This document shows, piece by piece, positions 1 to 11,439 of a stretch of DNA of 64,000 nucleotides (position 1 is the stretch's first letter; each line of letters opens with the position of its first letter). The stretch comes from Solen grandis. Its lineage: Eukaryota; Mollusca; Bivalvia; Adapedonta; Solenidae. The notes below the pieces were generated by a model. The model was not told the origin of the DNA. It saw nothing but the letters and a program-made list of their open reading frames with translations, and did no database searches. The position numbers were made by a program, and so were the translations under genes. Location of the stretch: contig CM037781.1 in NCBI GenBank assembly GCA_021229015.1, forward strand, positions 69,958,173 to 70,022,172. Reading direction: 5' to 3'.

Positions 1-1286
1 TATCCAAAAAAAGTTTTTAGGGTATTGACTTGAAATTTTTATAAATATTTTAAGGGCTCAAAAACCAAGGTAGATAACTCTTGACTAAATTTAATAAAAT
101 TTAGGGCCCCTTTTTTTAAATTAGAAATTTGGGGTTAAAAGTTTCCCTGCAAAAAAATTTTTACATTTTTGCAGCAACTACATCCACTTAAATCTCATTA
201 ACCATTCAGGGAAATGACTTGAAATTTTAAAAAATATTTAAGGGCTCTCAACCAAGTAGGAAATTTTTGAGGGTAAAATTACAAATTTGGCCCTTTTTTT
301 TAACTTAAAATTTTTGGGTTAAAGTTGCTTGCAAATGCCTCATGCTTTATACCATACCAGGCGGGGATTGTTTTGAAACACTTTAATATTTAACGGACAA
401 CTTTCATGGTAATAACCTTGATGGAATATATTACAAATATGGCCCCTTTTTAATTTTTAAAATTTTGGGTTAAAGTTTTGCATCAAGTTTTTCAGCTTAT
501 ATCTCAAGCCAGGATGGGGTTGATTTGAAATATCTTTAAATTTTTGGGGATCATACTTTCATTAGATAACTCTTGTTAAATTTTTAAAAATTATGCCCCT
601 TTTAACTTTAAAAAATTTGTTAAATTATGCAAAAGGGTATTTCATGCTTTATCTCAAGTCTAGGCAGGGTTTGTTTGAAACATCTTTAAAAATTTTTAGG
701 GTATCAAACTTCATGGAATAACCTTGAGGAAATATTACAAATTTGGCCCCTTTTTAACTTGAAATTTTGGTTTAAATTTATGCACAAGGTATTCATTTTA
801 TATCCGACCACAGGGGATTGATTTGAAACATTTTTAAAATTGTTTAGGTATCATCTATAGAGGAAGTAAACACTAAAGGGAATTTAATAAAATTTTTGGC
901 CCCCTTTTAATTAGAATTTAGTTAAATTTTTCCATTCAACTATTTTCCAGCTTAATCCAAAATTTTTTTTAATGAATTGACAAAATTTAAGGGAGTTATT
1001 CAGGCTCAAAAAACCAAAGAGGAAAAACTTTTGGACAAATTTTAACAAATTTAAAGGCCTTATCAAAACTTAAATACTGGTTAAATTTGCATCCTTTTAT
1101 TATGCAATGTCTCATTACTAGGCAGGGGATTGTTTTAGTTTCATAAAAAATATCAGGGGGTACAACTTCAAGTAAAACATTTTTCCCCTATTTTATATAA
1201 AAGGGTATTAAGGGCAAAATCGAAAAAATTTCATTGATTCCCAACAAGCTTTTTGAAACAAGGGTCCGTCCTCGACAGCTCTTGTT
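1..1286 (+). mobile_element. Hairpin-ended tandem element, copy A (5' end outside window)
   Basis: Degenerate tandem units of about 165 bp, each carrying a GCATGCAAG-like start, a TATCTCAGTA-like centre and a TTACAAATTATGGCCCC-like end. The same units occur in order at 19831-21290. The 3' end matches that copy: a CAACAAGC-like segment, a CGACAGC hairpin arm, then TCTTGTT ending at 1286. The sequence is noisy, so unit boundaries are approximate. It is non-coding; short ORFs here are spurious. Confidence 0.7.
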
Positions 1287-1613
1287 GCATAACTATTCAC
1301 TTTTTAAAATCAATTAAATAAAAACAAAATTTTCATGTAAAAATTTCAAAGAAATAACAAAAGACTATTTTTGAAATACACATTAATTTATTTTATACGA
1401 AAAAAACATTGCATACATGTTCTTAAATTTTAACATAAATACATAATTTATTTTCTTAAGCCCTTTAAAGAAAAATTCATCTCAAAAAAGGGGAAAAAAC
1501 TTTTAAAATAAAAAAATGAAAAAATTATAAAAATAAATAAATAAATCTGTTTCTTTTATTTTTCTCACCCTTTTTTTTTTAAACCCCTTAAAAGGGCTAT
1601 TGTGAACACTCAC
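1287..1613. other. AT-rich spacer, nothing recognised
   Basis: Poly-A and poly-T rich sequence between two tandem blocks. No repeat unit, ORF or RNA signature was found. Confidence 0.5.
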
Positions 1614-2870
1614 CGTGCGGGCGGGCTGGGGAGGGCTGAACATTTGTTTCCGGCTTTTACTTCAATCCCCGTTTGCCCAACCCTTTTTCAAACTTTTTAC
1701 ACATGTGCATGGCCAAAATCCGAGATTCGATATCCACTTTAATCGCGGGAATATTAAATTTGCCCTTGACTACAAAAAAATACTTGAAATTGTATTTCCG
1801 GCTCTAACTCAATACCATAAGTCCAATCCATTTCAAACTTTTCCACATGGCATGGCCATAAATCGCGATGATTCGATATCCAGCTTTTATCGCGTGAATG
1901 ACTTAAATTATGGCCCTTGACGTACAAAAAATACTTAAATTGTAATTGTCCGGCTCTAACTTAAACCGTTACCCAATCCTTTTCAAATTTTTCCCACACT
2001 TTGGCAGGGCCATAATCTTGGCTGATCGATACCGCATTACGCGTGAATGACTTAAATTTTGGGCCCCTTACTACACAAAATCTTAAAAAAGTGATTGTCC
2101 GGGTCTAACTTCAATACCGTTAGTCCAACCTTTTCAAACTTTTTACACAGAGGGCCAAAATATCGCGGGGGTTTTCGATATCCACATTTTTGCTGAATGA
2201 TTTAAATTTGGGCCCCTGACAACAAAATATTTTAAATTGGATTGCCCGGGGCTCTAACTTCAATACCGTATCCAATCCATTTCAAATTTTTCACACAGTG
2301 CATTGCCTAATACCGGGGATAGTTCGATATCCCCTTATCGCGTGAATACTTAGAAGTTACCCTTGACTACAAAAAACTTAAAAATGATTGCCCGGCTCTA
2401 ACTCAATACCGTTATCCAAATCCTTTTTCAAACTTTTTAAAAGGGCGGGTCATAAACCGGGGATGATTTGATATCCACATTAATCGCGTGAAGACTTAAA
2501 TTTTATGGCCCTTGCTACAAAAAATACTTAAAATTTTGTGATTATCCGGGCTCTAATTTCAACCATTAGTCCAATCCATTTCAAACTTTTCACAATGGCA
2601 GGCCCCAAATACGGGGATATTCAACCCACATTACGGTGAATGACTTAGAATTTAAAAGGCCCTTTTAAAAAAAACGTACAAAAAAACTTGAAATTGTTTT
2701 GTCCAGGCTCTAATTTCAATACCGTTGCCCAAACTTTTAAAATTTTTTCACACATGTGCATTGCAATACTTGGCTGATTCGAATCCACATTACAGTAAAT
2801 TTACTAAGTTATCCCTTGATGTACACAACATACTGAAATTTGCTTGTCCCTATCCTTAACCCTATGGGGG
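1614..2870 (+). repeat. Tandem repeat block, ~150-bp unit
   Basis: About eight units, each with CCGGCTCTAACTTCAATACC, then TCCAATCCATTTCAAACTTT, a GATTCGATATCCAC motif and CTTAAATTATGGCCCTTGAC. Starts of the CCGGCTC motif at 1798, 1950, 2099 and about 2247 give a period of 148-152 bp. The family style (GGCCCTTGAC, TTTCAAACTTTT) is like the other hairpin-ended tandem elements, but no end hairpin can be read in this noisy segment. The 101-residue ORF at 1615-1920 is a chance reading of one unit. Confidence 0.7.
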
Positions 2871-3884
2871 TTTTGTCAATCTTGCAGAAATTTAATGGAA
2901 AAATTTTTAAACTTTTTTTTTTTATGATTAACATTCATTAACTAAGGGTTTTTGGAATTATTTTGCTTATTTAGGCATACTTTTTTCTCGAGCTATTTCT
3001 GAAGCCCCCAATAGATGGGCGTATTTTGTGCATCCTGACCCTTTTTTTTTTTTTTAAAATTTTACTTTTAGTATTTTAAATCCCTTGAACACGTAAAATA
3101 AACAGAACTGGGGGGCAGTTTTTATTTGCTAATTTTTTTTTGATACAGTTTTAAAAATTTTTCCCCCCCCCCCCCTCCAAATTTTTTGAGCTAAATTCAA
3201 TGTTTTTGCTCACTTAAAAAACAGAAAATAAAACCCTGAAAACCAAGACAAATCGCAACGTGATCAAAAAATTATAATTTTTTGATAAAATAGTAATTAA
3301 GAAAATTTGATTTTATTTAGAAATCTTTAAAAAGTATTTATTCTTTGCATATGAAAAAACCAATACTTCAGTTGAAGCCGAGATAGGGGTCTGTTTATAC
3401 GGAAATAAGAAATAAAATTTATTTGGAGGAATTCATTTTTTTTTTTTACTTTTCCTACTAATTTGAGAAAATTTTTCATAAGATGCTGCCGAATTTGGGC
3501 CTGTTTAAATTACAAAACCCACATTAAGGTTTTAGACTAAAAAAAAAAAAAGTTTTAAAATCCATCAGGGCATCCAAACCCCAACCCCCAGCAAACTTGC
3601 TAGGTCTTGCTTTACTTTTTATTCTTTTTACATGTATTTGTAATTTTATTTTTTTTTTTAAAACTTTTAAAGGGGTTAATTTAATAAGTTTACCCTACCA
3701 AAATTTCCCATAGATTTAAACTGCACCTAACTTTTCACCATTTTTTCTAACTGGCACCAGTTGATACATTTCATTTAAAATCAATTTATAAAAAAAACAA
3801 TGATGAATGCAGGTCTATGTCAATGTTTCATACATCTCCTAAATTATTGTGACTCTCCTGACACATCTTTTCATTTTATTTTTT
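2871..3884. other. AT-rich intergenic stretch
   Basis: Long homopolymer runs (for example C-rich at 3165-3177 and A-rich at 3540-3552). No gene, RNA or repeat unit was recognised. Confidence 0.4.
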
Positions 3885-5260
3885 TATGCCCCCGAAGGAG
3901 AGCATATAGTTTTTCCCCTTCGCCGTCCACCAATTTCGTTTTACAATAACTCTGACATTCCAGGGTAGATTTTGAAATTTTTTGGGAAAAAGCCACGTCA
4001 TAACAATGTGTCCCACACAAAACCCCAAACCGTACTTCAAGGTCAAGTCAACTTAAAAATTTTAAAGGAAAAAAAAGGGGCAATTTTTTTTTTTTCCCCT
4101 CCATAACTCCACATTTTTAATGGGTTTTAAATTTCCTCGCAAAATGTTCCAATCATGAGACATTTTTGCGCGCAAACCCAGTCGGCTTTAAGCAAAGTCA
4201 CACAAAGTTTAAAGGTAAAAAAGAGTCATTTTTTATTTTTGTTCCATAACTCCTTGAAAATTTTGAAAGACTCACAAAATGTTCACCCTCCTTGTCGCCG
4301 CATTTCCCCCGTTTTAGCTTCAAGTCAAAGCAACTTAGAGTTTAAAGTAAAAAAGGGTCTTTTTTTGTTTCCACTTCATAAACCCAACATTCCCTTTAAA
4401 GATTTTTAAAATTTTTTTGCAGAAAATTTTAAACCCTCATGAGGAGTTTCGCATACAAACCCCGGTCGTGGCGTCAAGGCACACTTAAGTTCAAAGGTCA
4501 AAAAAGGGGGGCATTTTTCTTTTCCCCCCCCATAACCTGACATTCCTCGATGTATTTTTAAATGACACAGCAGAAATATTCACCATAATCCCCAGTCTGG
4601 GTTTAAGGTTAAGGACTTTTGAGTTCAAAAGGCAAAAATGGGGGTCAATTTTTCGTTTCTCTACATACCCACATTTTCCCTTTATAATTTTAAATTTTTG
4701 GCAAAAAGTTCCCCATCAGAATATTTCCAAACAACCCCAATATTGCCCAAGGCAGGGTCACACTTACAGTTCAGAGGAAAAATGGGGTCTTTTTTTTGTA
4801 TCTCTGTATAAATCTGTATACTTGATAATTTTGAAAAAACTTGGCAAAATCGTACCACCATAAGGGGTGTTTTTGCACACATTTTCCCCGGCGTACCCAA
4901 GGACAATCAAACCAAGGGGTTTAAACCAAAAATTGGTCTTTTTTTTATTCTGTTTTAAAACCATATTCCTTTATCTTTTTGAATTTCAGTAAAAAATTTT
5001 CACCGTTTTGAAGCAATGTTGTGCAATCCCAGGGCGTACTCCAAGGGCAAGGTCACACTTTAAATTCAAAGGGTTTTTTTTTGTTCTGCCCAAAACTTTG
5101 TCACTCCTCAATAGATTTTGATTTTTTTTTTTTTTTTTTTTCATAAAGGCATCGTAATGAACAATGTTTTTTTTACAATACCCATTTTCAACTAAAGGTT
5201 AGGTCACACAAAAAGGGCAATGCATAAGCCCTGATTTGCATTGGGTTTTCCCCCACCCCT
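3885..5260 (+). mobile_element. Hairpin-ended tandem element with ~135-bp units
   Basis: It opens with TATGC...CC-GAA-GG...GCATATAG, a hairpin with a GAA loop that also starts the element at 53606, followed by a CCGTCC tract. Units of roughly 110-160 bp follow, each with CCATAACTCC, a CACAAAATGTTCACC-like motif, CAAGGTCAAGGTCACAC and AAAGGTCAAAAAAGGGG. CCATAACTCC-like starts fall near 4101, 4242, 4376, 4530 and 4662. A clear 3' hairpin was not found. ORFs at 4155-4409 and 4682-4964 are repeat readings. Confidence 0.65.
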
Positions 5261-6619
5261 CTTCCAAATTGGATGGGTGATTAATTAAAACCATATTTTA
5301 AAACTGCTCAGTGAAACTTGGTATATAAAGCAATATGGAATTTTAAATTTAAAGCACCCACTTTTATATTTTTTTTAAAAAAATACGTTGCTATGGTAAT
5401 TGAAAATCCAAAAAAGATGACATAGGGACTTAGGTTTAATTTTTCAAAAGATCTAGCATTGTGTAATTTTTTACGCTAATGCTGTTTTGATTTCAGAAAA
5501 AATTTTAGGGGAAAAACGAAAGAAATGTCAAAATTTTTCACAAACCATGTTTTTCTTTCTTTTTTCTCTTGTGATAACGGGGGTTTTATAGAAACCTGAT
5601 TAATCCATACTTTGCCTCCTCTTTTCTCACACTATCTTCCCCTATAATAAAGCCTCCCCCCGCCCCCTCTTTAAAAAACGACCCTTGTGCTGTTGGGGGA
5701 TCCCACTAAACACAAATAAATAAAACAAAACCCCGCCCACACGAGCCCTTTTGGAAAAAAAACCCGCGGGACAAAAATGAGGTACACCGAATTTTTTTAA
5801 AAATTTTTTTTTTTGGATTTTTTTAAAAATAAAAATAAAAAAAAAATAATTAGATTTTAAAATTTGAAATCCATAAACCCAAAGGCCATGGGGATTGGTG
5901 GGTCTTTAAAATTTATAAAGAAAAATATCAAAAACCCTTTTCCCAAACATATTCAAAGCATAAAATTTTCTCATCAAAAATAACCTTAGCATCACATATG
6001 AATGCCCAAAAGTTTGTTGCATTCTCGTTAAGTCATTTCTCATTCGGCTCCAAAAATGGGTTCAAAAAAAAATATCCCCAGTTTCCACCCTTTCTCATCC
6101 TTGGCTCATTAAAAAAAAAAACCAGCATAGCCCTAAATTAAAGAAAAAGTCTTTAATTTTGGATATTGATATTTTCCATTTTCCCCCATGATCTTCTTTA
6201 AGCCCCTAATGTTCATTTCATAGAAGAATTAGAAACTGTGGTTTAAATTACTGACTGGGTTTTGCTGTGGTAAAAATCCAAATACCTCTAAAATGAAAAA
6301 CTTATGTGACAAAGGTTACAGGCACATTTTTCCTGCATGCCCACCATATTTTTTTCCCCACCACATAGTCCTCTCCTCAGTCTTAAAAATGCTTGAATTT
6401 TTGGGCCCCTTTTTTAAAAAATGCTTAAAAACAAAAAAAAAAAGTCCAAAAATTCTTGAATATTACCTCTTAAAAAACCTAAAAAGCTTAATTTTTTTTC
6501 TGAATATCCTTAAAAAAAAAATACAAAAAAGTCTATCGAAAGTTTAAAGTTTTTTTGAAACCCCCTTTTAATGCCAAAACCATAAATAATTTTCCAACTC
6601 TAGTAATGGACCAAACGAA
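5261..6619. other. AT-rich intergenic stretch
   Basis: No recognisable gene or repeat unit. The ORF at 6293-6547 is lysine/leucine/phenylalanine-rich translation of A and T runs and is not credible. Confidence 0.4.
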
Positions 6620-8560
6620 AAGGGGTTTTGGACTGATCATTTTCAATTTATGCGTTTTTGTCCATTAGTGTTCTCCTATTAGTACAGTGCGGCTCGCGTT
6701 TAATTGGCACACGAACCACGTTACACCACTTACACGACACGAACGACGTTTCACCACGTTTCACTGCACGTCTTACACGTTGGGTTTATATACACGAGCA
6801 ATCAAACCTCCGGGTTATTTCTCAACCGGTTTTTTTGTCCTAACTACTCTCTATCTCTTATTTTAAAAAAAACAAAAAAAAATAAGGGCAACGATCGTAT
6901 TAAATTCTCGTTTTAGATTTATAAAACACATTTTAAATTTCTATTAAAATTTTAAAATTTTTTGTTTTTTCTTTTTAAAACGCAAGACTTAAAGAAATAT
7001 TTTCTTTTTTTTTCTTATATGTCACGTTCATGACAAGTATAACATACTCCATTCAATCGATGATCTATTTTTTACACTACATTAAAGTTTGGGAACAAAA
7101 TTTTATATAAATCAATAAATGAAACTCAAAAGGGGTTTCCCTTTTTATTTAATTAATTACCGATTGGCCATTTACCGAAACAAATCTGAACACAAATTTA
7201 AAAATCTATCGAAAATTTTTTAATCTATAATTTTACCACATAACAAACTGTATTTTTTTCGCCCAAACACTTTTCTTTTTTTTTCTAATTTTTTAATAAA
7301 AAACGAATAAATTGACGATTAAACAATCTGTTATACAATTTTGGATAAACCATTATTGAAAACAGACAAACAACCAAACCCCAAAGATTTCAAAAGACAT
7401 AAAAAAATTCAATATTTTTGGGGTGGGAAAATCGAGCCCATTTTATCTTTATAATTACCTTACCTCACCAGGAATGTGGGGAAAACAGATTTAAAGTTAT
7501 CTTTTGGGAATTAATTCCAATTTTTTATCATTTATCGAATAAATTTTAAAAAACGCAATCGATCAATAAGTTCATCTTTTTGATTTTTTCCTTTAAAAGA
7601 TGAAAGGATATTTTAAATTTTCTTTCGGCAAATTAAATTCCTAATCATTTTTTCAGTTACGAATCAATTTTAAAAACCAATTCATTTAAATAAGTTTACC
7701 CATCGAGTGCTTCCTTAGGGAAAAAAGGTTTTAATCTTGGATGTATTCGTTGCGGGTTTTAACGTGAAAATTAAATTTTAATTTGTTTAAAAATGACATA
7801 TTTGAATTTTAAATTTATTTTATAAACCCCCTCTAGGGTAAGAAGAGAAGAAAGAGAGAGAGGCGGGGAGAGAGAAATTACACATAAGTCGCAAACGTTA
7901 ATTACATTACCGGGCCAAAGGGGACATTTAAATAAATCCGATCCAGCTACCCATCTGACACCTAATTCTTCAAAAGTACCTGGGCTTGGGGGCAAAAATT
8001 TAAAAATTTTTTTTTTCATAATTGGTTCGTTTTAAACGGAATACACAGGAATCCCCGCTAAACGAACAATGGCCACCACACATAAGGGCCCAAATTTGGT
8101 TTTAAATTTTTCCCGTAAACGGATAAAGGGTTAAAATTTCTGAACGAGAACCTAAAATCGGGAAGTCGTTTTTATTATTAATTTTTAAAAATTGAACAAT
8201 GTGCAATTTTGAAAAGGTAAATTTCCAAAAAGCATAATTTATCATTTTACACCCAAAGCACATGTAAGCATTTTTTTTTTTTTTTTCATCATAAACAGGA
8301 CCAAACACCATATAATATGTGTTTTTTACCCGATCAAGGGCTCATTTCCATCAGGGTTCTTTTCATAAACCGAATGTTTTCACCGTAAAAAATTTTCAGT
8401 TTGAAATCTATAGTTTTTTTCCATCCGGGCAAAGTTTTAAAACTAACGGTTTAACACGTTACAAAAACGATAAAACGATCACACGGGCCACACGTTAAAT
8501 TTATACGGGTTCAAATACAAAAGCACGACGTTACACGACATTTCCCGGACACGGGAAACC
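6620..8560. other. AT-rich block bordered by ACG-rich segments
   Basis: The stretches at about 6705-6790 and 8450-8560 share an unusual CACG/ACGTT-rich composition (many short CACGTTACAC-like words), while the 1.6 kb between them is AT-rich. They may be two parts of one degraded repeat, but no aligned repeat or terminus could be defined. Confidence 0.3.
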
Positions 8561-8860
8561 CCTTTAAAAACCCCTTTTTCCCTAAAAAAAACTTAAACGC
8601 TACCCACTGTAACTACTAAGCATAAAATTACAAAAAGGGGTCGGGAAAAATTTCATTTTTTAAGAAGAAAAATATTGCAAAAAATCCTTGGGGTTTGAAA
8701 TTGACTCGACATGCCAAAATAATTTACATGCCAATTGGGCAAACAGGGTTGAAATCCCAAAACACAAAAAAAAAAAAGAACATTTTTGGGAAAATTCAAT
8801 TTTTATGAAAAAAGTTACCCTAAAATTTTTAGTTCTGGGCCAACAAACATAGGTGGGTAT
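8561..8860. other. AT-rich spacer, nothing recognised
   Basis: Poly-A rich sequence with no coding or repeat signature. Confidence 0.4.
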
Positions 8861-9780
8861 AGGTTCAGGGATACTGAAAGCTTCAGGTTTTTATTACTTT
8901 CACAATTTATTTAATCTTGGACAGGTGATACTGTACCCAAAAAGTCTGAAATATTAAAAATGCTAAATTTGGACAGTGTTTTTCTTATGAACCCTGTTTT
9001 CCTTGCTTTTTTTTCCAAATGCTTTTTAAAATTGATTTTAATTTAATTGAGTCAATCAACATAGTAAGACCAATTGATTTTTTTTTGTTCCACTATTTTT
9101 GAAGCAAATTACGGGGCCCTTTACTTTAAAAAACATTTCCCAGACCTTTTTTTTTTTTGGGCCTCAATCAAGTTTTTTTAAATCATGACCCTGGGGTCAA
9201 AATTGGCCCACCCCAGGGGGTTTCTTTATTTTACATAGACTTTTATAGGAAAACTAAAGAAACCCCAAGGGCCTTTTATTTAATATTTGGGATGAAACAT
9301 GGCCATTTAACCCTTCCAATTTGTTAAAAAACAAAAATTGATTCAAAATTGGCCTTGCCCCTGAAAACATTTATTTTTCCAGACTTAAAGGAAAAAAACT
9401 AGAAAACTTTTTGTCAAAACACAAGGGCTGGGGTTTAGGTGTTTTGGGGTGTAATGGGCCCAGGGATCTCTATCAAAATGTTTTAAAACATACCCGGGGC
9501 AAAATGGACCCCCCATGTAATCACTTATTTTTATAGACTTGAAAAACATTTTTATTTTTTAAAACTTAATAGGGTTTAAACCCTTTAAGATTTTGTACTG
9601 ATTTTTCAATACGGTATGCATAATAGGCAATAAAGGTTTCCGGGAAGCCTCTTCAGGGGCATATTGGGCCCCTTGATTTACTTTAAAAAAATTTTTTGTC
9701 AGCCTTCAATTTGTTCACTTCATAACCTAGCAGATTTCGGCATTACTAGTTTAATACTGTGGGTAGGCATTCCTTTAGGA
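8861..9780. repeat. Degenerate tandem repeat block (GGCCCC-rich units)
   Basis: Several imperfect units carry a TTTACATAGACTTTTATAGG-like motif and an AATGGGCCCCCAGGGG-like motif (about 9180-9250, 9290-9300, 9440-9550 and 9640-9690). Spacing is irregular because of the noisy sequence, so neither unit length nor ends can be fixed. Confidence 0.5.
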
Positions 9781-10430
9781 CCCTTTGGCAGTGTAGGACA
9801 TTGAATGAAGGTTTTGGGGTTGAAATTTTAAATGTCAAAGTCATTAAAACAAGTCTTTTTTAAGACTTTTAACATTCTAACATTTTTATTTCTAAAATGC
9901 TTGATAAAGTTATTTAAAATTAAAGATTACCTTCTTGTATATTTTTTCTGTTTTACGTCCCGTATTTTTAGAAAGACAAAATAAATATGTGTTCAGGTTT
10001 TCAAATGAGGCTGTAATGAATGACCCCTACAGACACTTACCAAACTGATTCTGGTTGCCCAATGCTTCACAGTGATTCTTCATCTTACCTTCCTCCCCTC
10101 CCACTCTTCATTGGAGGTGGGGCTATACAGGAACGTGCATATTGTCTTTTCCATTTTTCAAAAGTTTAAAAATAATTTTATATTGATGATCAAAGGGTTT
10201 TTTCACACCAAGTGATACCATATATTAATTTTTAATTTTTTGTATGTTTTTAGACGTAACCCTTTCATTACAGGTTTGACAAGGGAAAGGGGGACGGGGG
10301 ACACACCTGGGGATGAATTTTTTAACTTATCGCAAAACCAAACGGTCCAAAAAATCACCCCCCCAACACGCTTGGTAAGCAAATTTTTAATTTTTACCCA
10401 ACAACTGTTTCTTAAGCCAGTTCACATGTC
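9781..10430. other. Intergenic stretch, nothing recognised
   Basis: Mixed-composition sequence with no supported feature. Confidence 0.4.
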
Positions 10431-10937
10431 ATGCCAACTTACCGTAATGGGTAACCCAAAACCCAAATTTTTTTCTCACCTGACCAGAGGCTCAAGTGAG
10501 CTATTTGACCTTTTTCGTCCTCTCCGTCCTCGTCCCGTCCGTCGTCCCCGTCCCGTCCCCGGCCTCCCGTCCGTTCCGTCCGTCGTCCGTCAAAATTTTG
10601 CTTCAAACGACATCTCCTCCTTAACCCTTTGGGCAATTTTGATAAAACTTTACAGGATGTTCCTTTTGGGGTCCCCTTTTAAATTTTTCAAAAATTGAAT
10701 TCCATTTGGGAAATTTTGGTTTCCATGCAACGGAAAGAAAAAACTTTAAAAAGTCTTCTCCCAAAAAAACCAACGAATTTTCAAAATTTTTGGGAACAGA
10801 TTTCCTTTGTAATTCTACCAAATTTTCAAAATTTTTTTTGGGATTCCGTAAAAAAACATTGGGCCCCCAGGGGGGTGGGTATTTTCCTTAATCCTGACTC
10901 AAATCTTAAAAAATCTTCTCCTCCAAAAACCTGGGTT
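10431..10937 (+). mobile_element. GTCC-tract tandem element fragment running into gap
   Basis: A CTCACCTGACC...CTCAAGTGAGCTA hairpin-like start (about 10476-10503) is followed by a long GTCC/CCGTCC tract (10517-10590), then CTTCAAACGACATCTCCTCC and TTTTGATAAAACTTTACAGG. The layout is the same as at 25262. The element is cut by the N gap. The ORFs of 152, 65 and 116 residues here (the last reads through N) are not genes. Confidence 0.6.
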
Positions 10938-11037
10938 NNNNNNNNNNNNNNNNNNNNNNNNNNNNNNNNNNNNNNNNNNNNNNNNNNNNNNNNNNNNNNN
11001 NNNNNNNNNNNNNNNNNNNNNNNNNNNNNNNNNNNNN
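10938..11037. other. Assembly gap, 100 N
   Basis: Exactly 100 N, the usual placeholder for a scaffold join of unknown size. Features on either side need not be neighbours in the real chromosome. Confidence 0.98.
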
Positions 11038-11159
11038 ATAAATGAGAAAAGGCCACCTTTCTCAACAGACCCTGTGTAGCTTAGAATTCAACTTCTACAA
11101 GAGGCAATGTTGTGCAGGTGATTATGAAATATTAGTGCTTGTTAGGTTATGACTTATTT

Positions 11160-11310
11160 TTTTACGACAATTGGGAATTGGGATTATACTAATTCCTCTC
11201 ATTGTTGTACCAGTACTTTGAGTCTGGGAAGGTCCTGAAAAATCATTACGTTTTATGGCGTTAAAATCTTAACCTTTGGATATCGAGTACATAATCAATG
11301 GAGCAACGTG
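11160..11310 (-). repeat. SINE remnant, same family as 34637-34810
   Basis: Shares the order TACTAATTCCT, then a ...ACCAGTACTT... core, then GGAAGGTCC-like and GAAAAAT motifs with the better copy at 34637-34810, also on the minus strand. The tRNA-like head is decayed. Confidence 0.4.
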
Positions 11311-11439
11311 CCCTAGTGTTAAACACGACTGCAACCAATGAGGACAAAAAACAGGCTATTGTGATGTTTCTAACCTGAAGTTCAAGATCACAATTGATGT
11401 TATTGCGAGGTAGTTGCAAAAAAAAAAAACAAAAAAAAA

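Larger units (their letters stand above)
1..10937. other. Low-accuracy, homopolymer-inflated assembly segment
   Basis: The whole left segment up to the first gap has unusually many runs of 4-12 A, T, G or C and many single-base gains and losses. The tandem family at its start can be compared with a cleaner copy at 19831-21290. The differences are mostly indels and run-length changes, for example TTTTGG becoming TTTTGGG and GCATGCAAGG becoming GCATCAAG. Sequence to the right of the gap lacks this texture. The likely explanation is an unpolished long-read contig end, so no coding call here is safe. Real decay of old repeats is the alternative. Confidence 0.6.

Noticed and set aside
10240..11065. 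ORFs of 152, 65, 116 and 79 codons around the first gap
   Set aside because: GTCC-tract repeat and N positions in a low-accuracy segment.
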